NCBI RefSeq assembly: GCF_051201665.1
Contig: NZ_CP179210.1
Span: 186,001 to 250,000, forward strand
Direction of reading: 5' to 3'
DNA: 64,000 nt
Origin: Psychrobium sp051201665
GTDB lineage: Bacteria > Pseudomonadota > Gammaproteobacteria > Enterobacterales > Psychrobiaceae
Under the pieces are notes generated by a model. The model ran no database searches, was not told where the DNA came from, and worked only from the letters and a program-made list of their open reading frames with translations. Of this stretch, positions 27,220-35,403 are shown piece after piece (position 1 is the first letter of the stretch; each line of letters opens with the position of its first letter). Made by a program: the position numbers and the translations under genes.

Positions 27220-29283
27220 ATGGTGAGCATTAACCAAATGTTAAGACGCGGTTTATTTTTATTAATGGTGTTACCAGGCTTAGCGTCGGCTAAAGACTTG
27301 GTTGACATCCAGTACAGTGAATTATCTGCTAAACAAGTAAAAATTGACTTTATATTTGATACATCAATTAAAGCTAATGATGTGCAATTTGTTGCGCAAC
27401 CAGATCAAATATTTCTTGATTTTGGCCAAGTTGACAATGAGTTAGAACTCGATTTGATGCCAGATAATGCTTTAGGTATTAATGGGATTAAAGCGTTTCC
27501 AGATAGCGACCGCTTGCAAATTTTAATTTCGTTATCTAATTCTGTATCTCACAATGTAGAGGCCAATGGAAAAACCTATTCATTGATATTGGATAAAGCA
27601 ATCGAAGCGCCTACTGAAGAAATGAAAAAAGAAGTAGCGCCAGTAAGTTTATCTAATGAAGCTTTATCAAAACTTCGTATAAATTCAGTGCAATCGCTTG
27701 ATTTCAAGTTGGATTCAAAAGAACGTGGTCAATTGATCGTACGCTTAAAAGACCAATCCGTAACTAGCATGGTTACACAAAACGGTAATCGTATTGAAGT
27801 ACGATTAAAAGGTACCGGAATTTCTGAAGACAATCTTTACACCATGGATGTATTGGACTTTGCGACGCCTGTTAGAAGTTTTGAAACTTTTCGCGAAGAA
27901 GATGGTGTACTAATTCTGGTTCAAACCCATAAAGACTTTGAATATGAAGAATCGCAAATAGGAAATGATTTTATTCTGTCAGTATTTGAGCCAACGAAAG
28001 AAACATTTGTCGAAAAAGAACAAAAGAAAGTTGTTTATACGGGCAAAAAATTCTCGTTAAACTTTCAAAAAGTAGCTGTAAGAACAGCGCTTCAAATCAT
28101 TGCCGATTATAATAATTTTAATCTTGTGACTGGTGATAGCGTAACGGGTGATATCACATTACGATTGGAAAATGTGCCATGGGACCAAGCGTTGGACATG
28201 ATCTTGAAATTTAAAGGTCTGGGTAAGAGAATTGAAGGGAATATCTTATTAGTTGCGCCTGCTGACGAGTTAGCAACACGTGAAGCAACGGAATTAAAAT
28301 CAAATCAAGAAGTTGAAAAGTTAGTACCATTGTATACCGAGTTTTTGCAGATTAATTATGCGAAAGCGAAAGAGATTGCCACGTTATTAGATGGCGGCGA
28401 CTCTAAAATTCTGTCTGAACGAGGCAGTGTCGCTGTTGATGAAAGAACGAATACGCTTTTAATTCAGGATACAGCGAAAAAACTAGATGATGTTCGTCGT
28501 TTGGTTGACATTCTTGATGTTCCGGTTAAACAAGTGGTCATTGAGGCTCGTATTGTTACCGTGACAGATAACATCAATGAAGAGTTCGGTATTAAATGGG
28601 GCGTAACTGATACATTAAGTGACGGCGCAACATCTGGATCATTAAATGGCGCGAATACCGCAGCTGGAGGCGTGGTTCCTGCACTAAATGACAGACTTAA
28701 TGTTAATCTACCTATTGCCGACTCTGCCGGCACAATCGCGTTTCAGGTGTCTAAATTAGCGGATGGAACAATACTAGATTTAGAGTTGTCTGCGCTCGAG
28801 CGAGAAAATAAAGGCGAAATCATTGCAAGACCAAGTATTACAACTGCTAATCAAAGCCCAGCCTTTATTGAACAAGGTACTGAAATTCCTTACGTATCAG
28901 CTGCATCAAGTGGTGCTACAACAGTTACCTTTAAGCCAGCGGTGTTGTCTTTAAAAGTAACGCCACATATTACACCTGATGATAGAGTTATTTTAGATCT
29001 TAACATTACTCAGGATACACGTGGCGACACGGTAAAAACAGCAATTGGTGAGGCAGTTGCAATTAATACGCAACGCATTGGTACCCAAGTGTTAGTGAGC
29101 AATGGCGAAACGATAGTGTTAGGTGGTATTTATCAACAACAATTGATCTATGGTGTAAGTAAGGTGCCAGTATTAGGAGACCTTCCTTTATTAGGTTGGA
29201 TGTTCAGAACGTCTAAAGACTTTACTGAACGCCGCGAACTACTTATTTTTGTGACACCAAGAATAATCACTGAAGCACAGTAG
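27220..29283 (+). CDS. pilQ: Type IV pilus outer-membrane secretin PilQ
   Basis: A 687-residue secretin through which the pilus crosses the outer membrane. A signal peptide (about 1-24, ending ASA) is followed by two AMIN-like domains (about 30-260), a secretin N0/N1 region (KFSLNFQKVAVRTALQIIADY, about 265-340) and the secretin core with VPVLGDLPLLGWMFR near the C-terminus (about 647-661). An AAGGAG ribosome site lies just before the ATG. Last of pilMNOPQ, followed by a strong terminator. Confidence 0.97.
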   Translation: MVSINQMLRRGLFLLMVLPGLASAKDLVDIQYSELSAKQVKIDFIFDTSIKANDVQFVAQPDQIFLDFGQVDNELELDLMPDNALGINGIKAFPDSDRLQILISLSNSVSHNVEANGKTYSLILDKAIEAPTEEMKKEVAPVSLSNEALSKLRINSVQSLDFKLDSKERGQLIVRLKDQSVTSMVTQNGNRIEVRLKGTGISEDNLYTMDVLDFATPVRSFETFREEDGVLILVQTHKDFEYEESQIGNDFILSVFEPTKETFVEKEQKKVVYTGKKFSLNFQKVAVRTALQIIADYNNFNLVTGDSVTGDITLRLENVPWDQALDMILKFKGLGKRIEGNILLVAPADELATREATELKSNQEVEKLVPLYTEFLQINYAKAKEIATLLDGGDSKILSERGSVAVDERTNTLLIQDTAKKLDDVRRLVDILDVPVKQVVIEARIVTVTDNINEEFGIKWGVTDTLSDGATSGSLNGANTAAGGVVPALNDRLNVNLPIADSAGTIAFQVSKLADGTILDLELSALERENKGEIIARPSITTANQSPAFIEQGTEIPYVSAASSGATTVTFKPAVLSLKVTPHITPDDRVILDLNITQDTRGDTVKTAIGEAVAINTQRIGTQVLVSNGETIVLGGIYQQQLIYGVSKVPVLGDLPLLGWMFRTSKDFTERRELLIFVTPRIITEAQ

Positions 29284-29322
29284 CGTTTGACTACCTTCTA
29301 CCTCGTTCATTTGAGCGGGGTA

Positions 29323-29358
29323 GTGTCTAATTTTTGCATAATTAGACACCTTTTTTTA
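29323..29358 (+). terminator. pilQ terminator
   Basis: GTGTCTAATT and AATTAGACAC pair around a 7-nt loop and are followed by CTTTTTTT. The remaining bases to 29599 hold no gene I can support; they should include the aroK promoter. Confidence 0.9.
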
Positions 29359-29599
29359 TAACGATTAGAAAATCGTGATAACCCTACCAAAGAAACTGCC
29401 CCTTAACGCTTGCCTTTTTTACATTGTTATTGAGATAATGCACGGCTAAATTTGCCTATAAAAGATTGCGAGCAATGGTAAATCTAACGGTTAAAATAAA
29501 TAATAAAACTGTTTAGTGTGCTAAACATCGAAACTCGCAGGTAGGCAACAGTGGTAGGTAATAACCTACTTAGGCTTGATTTAATTGAATGTAGTGATA

Positions 29600-30115
29600 A
29601 TGGCTGAAAAACGAAATATATATATTGTGGGCCCTATGGGCGCTGGTAAAAGTACGATTGGACGACAAATTGCGCAGCAATTACATCTAGAGTTTGTTGA
29701 TTCAGACGCTGAAATAGAGCGTCGTACAGGTGCTGAGATTGCTTGGGTATTTGATGTTGAAGGTGAAGACGGATTCCGTAAGCGTGAAGCTGACGTAATC
29801 AGCGACCTAACTGAACAGCAGGGTATTGTCTTGGCCACAGGCGGCGGTTCAATAATTTCAAAAGACGTCCGTAATAAACTATCCGCTCGCGGATTAGTCG
29901 TCTATTTAGAAACGACTATCGACAAGCAAGTTGCGCGAACTCAACGTGACAAGCGTCGTCCGTTATTGCGCTCGGAAAACCCACGCCAAGTATTAGAAGA
30001 TTTAGCAGAATTGCGTAATCCTTTATACGAAGAAATTGCTGATCTAACTGTTAAAACTGATGAGCAAAGTGCGAAATTAGTTGCCAAAGAAATTATCGAC
30101 AAATTAGGCTTTTAA
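29600..30115 (+). CDS. aroK: Shikimate kinase
   Basis: A 171-residue P-loop kinase for the fifth step of chorismate synthesis. The start MAEKRNIYIVGPMGAGKST matches the E. coli AroK start, so I choose the ATG at 29600 over the TTG at 29585. Walker A is GPMGAGKST; the shikimate-binding DSD (FVDSDAEIE, about residues 30-38), FRKREADV and LATGGG are present. The aroK-aroB-damX-dam order is conserved in gammaproteobacteria. Confidence 0.97.
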   Translation: MAEKRNIYIVGPMGAGKSTIGRQIAQQLHLEFVDSDAEIERRTGAEIAWVFDVEGEDGFRKREADVISDLTEQQGIVLATGGGSIISKDVRNKLSARGLVVYLETTIDKQVARTQRDKRRPLLRSENPRQVLEDLAELRNPLYEEIADLTVKTDEQSAKLVAKEIIDKLGF

Positions 30116-30119
30116 TTAG

Positions 30120-31199
30120 ATGAAACTGCTCAATGTACAACTTGGTGATCGAAGTTATCCTATTTATATTGGGCAGAATCTCTTAAGCGATAGCCAATTA
30201 ATGTCTCAACATGTGACTGGAACGCAAGTCATGGTTGTGACGAACACGGTTGTCGCTCCCTTGTATCTTGAGCAAGTTTTACAGTCGCTAGAGTCCGCTG
30301 GTAAAAATGTTGATGTGGTGACATTACCAGACGGTGAATCCTATAAGAACTTAGAAACACTCAACATCATTTTCGATCAACTTTTATCTAAAAAGCATGG
30401 ACGAGATACGAGTATTATTGCCTTAGGTGGTGGCGTTATCGGTGATATGGCAGGCTTTGCTGCATCGTGCTATCAAAGAGGTGTGGAGTTTATTCAGATC
30501 CCTACAACGGTGCTATCACAGGTTGATTCGAGTGTCGGTGGTAAAACAGCTGTTAATCATCCACTCGGTAAGAACATGATTGGTGCTTTTTATCAGCCCC
30601 AAGCTGTTGTGATTGATATTGATTGTTTGGCTACGTTGCCGCAGCGAGAATTTGCTGCTGGCATGGCTGAGGTCATTAAATACGGCATCATTTGGGATAA
30701 TGAATTCTATCAGTGGCTCATCAAGCATCGCACTGAAATACAGTCGCTATCTTCGGAACACTTGATTCAGATGATTGAGCGTTGCTGTGCAATCAAGGCT
30801 GATGTCGTCGCGCAAGATGAAAAAGAGCATGGTGTCCGCGCATTACTCAACCTTGGGCATACTTTTGGCCATGCCATTGAGTCAGAGCAAGGTTATGGCA
30901 AATGGTTACATGGTGAAGCCGTTGCAGCAGGCACTGTGATTGCTGCAAAAACTGCATTGACAATGAATCGAATAACACCGAGTGAATTTGATAGTATCAA
31001 AGATATATTTTCGAGGTATTCTTTGCCAATTGTTAAGCCGGCTGACATGTCTACTGAGCAGTTTATGGAGCATATGGCGATCGACAAAAAGGTATTAGCA
31101 GGAAAGCTTCGCTTTATATTACCTCAAGGTATTGGTCACGCTGACGTTGTTTCAGGAATTGATAATAGCACGCTTTCAGATGCTATCGAAAACCACTAG
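30120..31199 (+). CDS. aroB: 3-dehydroquinate synthase
   Basis: A 359-residue NAD- and metal-dependent enzyme for the second step of the shikimate pathway. Motifs: PDGESYKNLETL (about 79-90), ALGGGVIGDMAGFAAS (about 101-116), PTTVLSQVDSSVGGKTAVNH (about 127-146), and the zinc-ligand region GHTFGHAIE. It starts 4 bp after aroK, so the two are co-translated. Confidence 0.98.
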   Translation: MKLLNVQLGDRSYPIYIGQNLLSDSQLMSQHVTGTQVMVVTNTVVAPLYLEQVLQSLESAGKNVDVVTLPDGESYKNLETLNIIFDQLLSKKHGRDTSIIALGGGVIGDMAGFAASCYQRGVEFIQIPTTVLSQVDSSVGGKTAVNHPLGKNMIGAFYQPQAVVIDIDCLATLPQREFAAGMAEVIKYGIIWDNEFYQWLIKHRTEIQSLSSEHLIQMIERCCAIKADVVAQDEKEHGVRALLNLGHTFGHAIESEQGYGKWLHGEAVAAGTVIAAKTALTMNRITPSEFDSIKDIFSRYSLPIVKPADMSTEQFMEHMAIDKKVLAGKLRFILPQGIGHADVVSGIDNSTLSDAIENH

Positions 31200-31217
31200 C
31201 TCAAGGATAAGTTGTTG

Positions 31218-32681
31218 ATGGTTGATGAAAGAATTAATCGTCAGGGAAGTATGGACGTAGTGCTTAATGTGCAAGAGCAACTGATTTCAAGAATTGCATT
31301 AGCGTGTAAAGATAGCAACAAAATGACATTCCTCCACGGAATATCAGGGGTTGGAAAGACTCATATTGCTAATCGACTTCAAGATAGCCTTTCAGCGAGT
31401 TTAGTGATTAGCATGTCCCTAAAGTCAACTATACAACCTGAACAGTTAAAACAACAATTGATTTGTGAGTTAGTTACTGATGAGTTAACGGATCTCAATC
31501 AGCCAATTGCAAAAGCCGTATATCAAGCTATCGAGCACCACCATCAGTCAGTGCTAGTTGTCATCGATAATGCTGAGTTTATTGCTAATCAAGGTTTGAG
31601 TGCATTGTGGCAAGCTATTCACGAATTTTCCCGTGTTAATCAATCTAACCTTACATTTAACGTATTACTCATTGGTGATACTAAGTGGGCTAAGCCATTA
31701 CATCATGGATTAAAAAACAAGTCTGATAGTCGCGTTGCTGAGTTCTTAGTACCTACATTAACTAAACAACAAGCCACTGATTTTATGATGAGTGTTCATG
31801 CTGACTGGTCTGATCAAAAAATTCAGCAATTTGTTAATAAAGTGCCATTGGAATATTTAATACCTAAACAATTAATCTATGCTCAGCTTCCTAATAATAA
31901 AAAGACTAAATTTAAAGTCTTTTTATTCTTGGGAGCGATGATAACGTTCTTGGCCATCGCTGCAACTGTAGTGGCATTCTATTTAAGAACGAGTGAACCT
32001 GTTATTGAACCAGTTGAAATACCACAAGTTCAGCTTGATGCAACTAATCAGAAGAAACCGATTGAATTGAATGAAGAGTTACCTTTGAATCGGGTTGATA
32101 AAGCATTGGTCGGCTCCGACGCAGAATTGCCGTCAGAGTCACAGCAATTACTTGAACCTGTTACCGAGTTACAAAAAACAGAAGAGAGTTCCTCTACGAT
32201 TGAGCAGCCGACGAATATTGAAGCGGTTGATGAGACATCAACTATAAAAACGAAAGCATCAATACTTGAGCCTAGCGTTGAATCTAAAATCGTGAATGCT
32301 GAGCAGAACGATGTGACGCTACAAACCCAATCAGCGGTGACTTATTTGCATGACGAGCAAAAACTATTGAAAATCGAAGTCGACAGATATTCGTTGATGC
32401 TTGGTGGTTTTAGCAAGTTTGAAAGTCTCGAAAGCGTAAAGAGTAGTTTTATTGCAACTGATGAAAAACTAAAATTTTATCAAACTATTAGAGATAGTAA
32501 GCCATGGTATGTGTTACTTTATGGTGATTTTTCAACGAGCGTTGAAGCAAATAATTATGTTGATAATAACTTACCAACATTTGAAAAAATGTCACCTTGG
32601 GCAAAATCTTTTCAGTCCATTCGAGAAGAAATAAACGTAACTACACGACAATTAGAAAATAACGATAATGACAATAACTAA
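31218..32681 (+). CDS. damX: Cell division protein DamX (AAA ATPase-SPOR protein)
   Basis: A protein of about 487 residues with a cytoplasmic AAA-type ATPase domain (Walker A GISGVGKTH near residue 42; Walker B VLVVIDNAE near 115), one membrane helix (about residues 234-257), an acidic Glu/Thr/Gln-rich linker, and a C-terminal SPOR domain (about 385-470, YSLMLGGFSKFESLESV) that binds denuded septal glycan. I prefer the ATG at 31218 to the TTG at 31212. It overlaps dam by 14 bp. Larger than E. coli DamX (428), mainly in the linker. Confidence 0.9.
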   Translation: MVDERINRQGSMDVVLNVQEQLISRIALACKDSNKMTFLHGISGVGKTHIANRLQDSLSASLVISMSLKSTIQPEQLKQQLICELVTDELTDLNQPIAKAVYQAIEHHHQSVLVVIDNAEFIANQGLSALWQAIHEFSRVNQSNLTFNVLLIGDTKWAKPLHHGLKNKSDSRVAEFLVPTLTKQQATDFMMSVHADWSDQKIQQFVNKVPLEYLIPKQLIYAQLPNNKKTKFKVFLFLGAMITFLAIAATVVAFYLRTSEPVIEPVEIPQVQLDATNQKKPIELNEELPLNRVDKALVGSDAELPSESQQLLEPVTELQKTEESSSTIEQPTNIEAVDETSTIKTKASILEPSVESKIVNAEQNDVTLQTQSAVTYLHDEQKLLKIEVDRYSLMLGGFSKFESLESVKSSFIATDEKLKFYQTIRDSKPWYVLLYGDFSTSVEANNYVDNNLPTFEKMSPWAKSFQSIREEINVTTRQLENNDNDNN

Positions 32682-33480
32682 GAACCGAGCATTTTTAAAA
32701 TGGGCTGGCGGTAAATATGGACTGATTGAAGACATTAACCGTGTGTTACCGTCGAGTGACCGGTTGATAGAGCCTTTTGTCGGAGCTGGTTCAGTGTTTC
32801 TTAATTCAGATTTTGAAGAATATTTACTTAATGATGTAAATGCCGATCTAATTAATCTCTATAAATTGCTACAGACTAACGCTGACGATTACATCAAAGC
32901 AGCCAGCGAGTTTTTTACACCTAACTATAACGATAAAGATCGTTATTACGATATTCGAGCAAAATTTAATGCATCGTCAGATATCTTAGAACGTGCTATC
33001 TATTTTTTATACATGAATAGGCACGGCTACAATGGATTGTGCCGTTATAACCTAAAAGGTGGTTATAACGTGCCTTTTGGACGTTACAAAAAGCCATATT
33101 TTCCCGAAAAAGAATTATGGTTTTTTGCTGAAAAAGCGCAAAAAGCAACGTTTACTAATGTGTGCTTTCGAGAAACGTTCAAACAAGCTAAATCAGGCGA
33201 TGTTATTTACTGTGATCCTCCTTATGCGCCACTATCACCTACTGCAAGTTTCACGAGCTATTCAGGGCAGGGTTTTAAATTAAAGGATCAAGAAGATCTT
33301 GCAAACCTCGCAGAGCACTCCAGTAACGCTGGTGTCCCAGTTGTTATCAGCAATCATGATTTAGATTTAACGAGACATCTATACAAACAAGCGAATTTGA
33401 AAGAGATAAAGGTTAAGCGAACAATCAGCCAAAAGGCAGGGAAACGCACTAAGGTTGGTGAATTACTTGCACTTTATTAA
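32668..33480 (+). CDS. dam: DNA adenine methylase (GATC)
   Basis: A 270-residue N6-adenine methyltransferase. The SAM-binding motif FLKWAGGKYGL (about residues 8-18), LIEPFVGAGSVF (about 32-43) and catalytic DPPY (CDPPYAPLS, about 178-186) are in the order of the alpha class, which includes Dam. Context after damX supports Dam rather than a restriction methylase. It directs mismatch repair and timing of replication. The rpe, gph and trpS genes that often follow dam are missing here. Confidence 0.96.
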   Translation: MTITKNRAFLKWAGGKYGLIEDINRVLPSSDRLIEPFVGAGSVFLNSDFEEYLLNDVNADLINLYKLLQTNADDYIKAASEFFTPNYNDKDRYYDIRAKFNASSDILERAIYFLYMNRHGYNGLCRYNLKGGYNVPFGRYKKPYFPEKELWFFAEKAQKATFTNVCFRETFKQAKSGDVIYCDPPYAPLSPTASFTSYSGQGFKLKDQEDLANLAEHSSNAGVPVVISNHDLDLTRHLYKQANLKEIKVKRTISQKAGKRTKVGELLALY

Positions 33481-33701
33481 AATGAAGAAATCAATTCTAA
33501 TAAATCGATAAAGTGGAATTGAGCAGATGAACTACCTGCGAGCCAATCACCCCAATTAAGCGTTTTTGCAATCACTTCACAAGTTGGCTGTTGATAACAA
33601 GATTGCAATAACGTATCTTGCTCCACAAATGAACTGGTTGCTAAACCAGAAATTAAAACTAATGAAGCGACATAAAACAAACGTTTTTGACGGCGTATCA
33701 T
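33477..33701 (-). CDS. Small exported protein, function unknown
   Basis: A 74-residue protein I do not recognise. I place the start at the ATG at 33701, which has a strong ribosome site (AAGGAGAG about 5 bases upstream) and gives MIRRQKRLFYVASLVLISGLA, a typical signal or anchor sequence. The mature part has two cysteines (SCYQQPTC) that could form a disulfide. The gene is convergent with dam and overlaps its stop by 4 bp. Confidence 0.6.
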   Translation of the reverse strand: MIRRQKRLFYVASLVLISGLATSSFVEQDTLLQSCYQQPTCEVIAKTLNWGDWLAGSSSAQFHFIDLLELISSF

Positions 33702-33820
33702 ATTTCTCTCCTTAGTTTTAAAGTTGGCCAAATAGTATAAACAACCAATCAAGATTTGACTAGTAATTTATTGATTAAAAATCATTCGAATTCGAACTAA
33801 ACAATATAGGAATAATAACA

Positions 33821-34234
33821 ATGAAAGCAACAGTAAGTTGGGTAGAAAAAGAAACATTCCTTGGTGAATCAGAGTCTGGTCATCAAATTATTATGGATGC
33901 CAATGGCAGTGATTCAAAAGCGCCTAGCCCAATGGAAATGGTACTGATGTCAGTGGGTGGTTGTAGCTCGGTAGACGTCGTTAGTATCTTGAAGAAAGCT
34001 AAACAAAACGTAAGTGGCGTTAAAGTTGAATTAACATCGGTACGTCGCGATGAAGCGCCTAGATATTTCACGTCAATTAACCTGCATTTTATTGCTACAG
34101 GTAAAGGAATCAAAGAAAAACATCTTGATCGAGCTGTTTCATTATCGGCAGAGAAATACTGTTCAGTGGCCTTGATGTTAGAAAAGGGTGTTGAGATTAC
34201 GCATACCCATGAAATCGTTGAAGTAGAAGATTAA
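33821..34234 (+). CDS. OsmC family protein (YhfA type)
   Basis: A 137-residue OsmC/Ohr-fold protein. Two redox cysteines of the family are present: GGCSSVDVV (about residue 48) and KYCSVALML (about 107). The family reduces organic peroxides with thiols. The sequence looks closer to E. coli YhfA than to Ohr or OsmC proper, so a specific substrate cannot be given. It has its own ribosome site (AGGAAT) and stands alone between a small secreted-protein gene and the tRNA cluster. Confidence 0.87.
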   Translation: MKATVSWVEKETFLGESESGHQIIMDANGSDSKAPSPMEMVLMSVGGCSSVDVVSILKKAKQNVSGVKVELTSVRRDEAPRYFTSINLHFIATGKGIKEKHLDRAVSLSAEKYCSVALMLEKGVEITHTHEIVEVED

Positions 34235-34375
34235 ATAGCATTTGAAAGTTGATATATTGCTGACAAGGACGTCAGAAAAAATAATGAGCTGATTACTTGA
34301 TTACTTGATTACTAAAATAACGAATATATTAATGTTAATAAAGTAATTGAGTGTAGTTTGAATTAAGAAAAGAAG

Positions 34376-34452
<77 letters not shown>

Positions 34453-34534
34453 ACTTCTAATGTACTATGTGTGAACATAGTGATTTGCAAGAAACCGTTA
34501 TGCCAGCGGCATAAGGAAGTTCGAAGCAAAAAGA

Positions 34535-34611
34535 TGGGGTGACTAATGGGGCTCGAACCCACGACAACCGGAATCACAATCCGGGGCTCTACCAACTGAG
34601 CTATAGTCACC
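34535..34611 (-). tRNA. hisR: tRNA-His (anticodon GTG)
   Basis: A 77-nt minus-strand tRNA beginning GGTGACTATAGCTCAG and ending TCACCCCA. The anticodon loop TTGTGAT gives GTG. The extra 5' G that pairs with the discriminator C, a hallmark of tRNA-His, is encoded. Confidence 0.97.
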
Positions 34612-34642
34612 ACTGTTTACCGCTGCACTAACCGAAGAAATA

Positions 34643-34719
34643 TGGCGCGCCCAAGAAGATTCGAACTCCTGGCCTCACCCTCCGGAGGGGTGCGCTCTAT
34701 CCAGCTGAGCTATGGGCGC
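34643..34719 (-). tRNA. argX: tRNA-Arg (anticodon CCG)
   Basis: A 77-nt minus-strand tRNA beginning GCGCCCATAGCTCAGC and ending GGGCGCGCCA. The anticodon loop CTCCGGA gives CCG. First of the cluster. In E. coli the order is argX-hisR-leuT-proM; leuT is missing here. Confidence 0.97.
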
Positions 34720-34932
34720 ATTCCCTAGTGCGGGTGCATATATTAAGGATTTAATGATTGCCCGTCTATAAAAAAATTAAAAAAATATGTTAACTGATGC
34801 AAAAGTCGACAGTATTCATACTTTATATGGTGTAAATCAATAAAACTAACTGATATTAGTGTTTTCATCTGAACAGAACCGTTTATAATATCGCAAAAAT
34901 AAATCAATATTATTAGTCAGGGGTTTCTACAC

Positions 34933-35355
34933 ATGAATGCAGGTGTATCTAAAGTAATGATGACACTAGGTGTCGCACTTACATTGTCATTAAGCGTTAA
35001 TGCTTCAGATTTGTCTGATGACGCTGTAAACAAACGCATTGCGCCAGTGGGCAATGTTTATTTAGCGGGTGCTCAACCGGCAGCCCCAGTTGTTCCTGCT
35101 GGACCTCGTACTGGTGCCGATATATATCAAACAACATGTTTTGGTTGTCATGGTACTGGTGCTGGCGGCGCACCTAAAAAGGGTGATAAAGGTGCTTGGG
35201 CTCCTCGTGTAGCACAAGGTATGGACGTAATGTTTAACCATGCTTGGAAAGGCTTCACTGGTAAAACAGGTGTTATGCCAGCTAAAGGGACATGTATGAA
35301 CTGTAGCGAAGACGAACTTAAGTCAACTATCGAATTCATGACTAAAGGACTCTAA
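34933..35355 (+). CDS. Cytochrome c5-like periplasmic cytochrome
   Basis: A 140-residue class I c-type cytochrome. A signal peptide (about 1-24, ending VNA) is followed by an Ala/Pro-rich linker and one haem-binding site CFGCH (about residues 74-78). The likely axial Met is in GVMPAKG (about 113-119), followed by a CMNC pair that in cytochrome c5 forms a disulfide. It probably carries electrons to a terminal oxidase. Single gene with a strong terminator. Confidence 0.9.
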   Translation: MNAGVSKVMMTLGVALTLSLSVNASDLSDDAVNKRIAPVGNVYLAGAQPAAPVVPAGPRTGADIYQTTCFGCHGTGAGGAPKKGDKGAWAPRVAQGMDVMFNHAWKGFTGKTGVMPAKGTCMNCSEDELKSTIEFMTKGL

Positions 35356-35371
35356 TAGTTCCTTTCCCAAT

Positions 35372-35398
35372 AAAAGGCCGCTTTCGCGGCCTTTTTAA
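35372..35398. terminator. Terminator between cytochrome c5 and rep
   Basis: AAAAGGCCGC and GCGGCCTTTTT pair around TTTC. A-run and T-run flanks suit both convergent genes. Confidence 0.92.
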
Positions 35399-35403
35399 TT
35401 GAG

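Noticed and set aside
34280..34320. Short direct repeat of ATTACTTG
   Set aside because: Only about two and a half units in A/T-rich sequence; no likely function.
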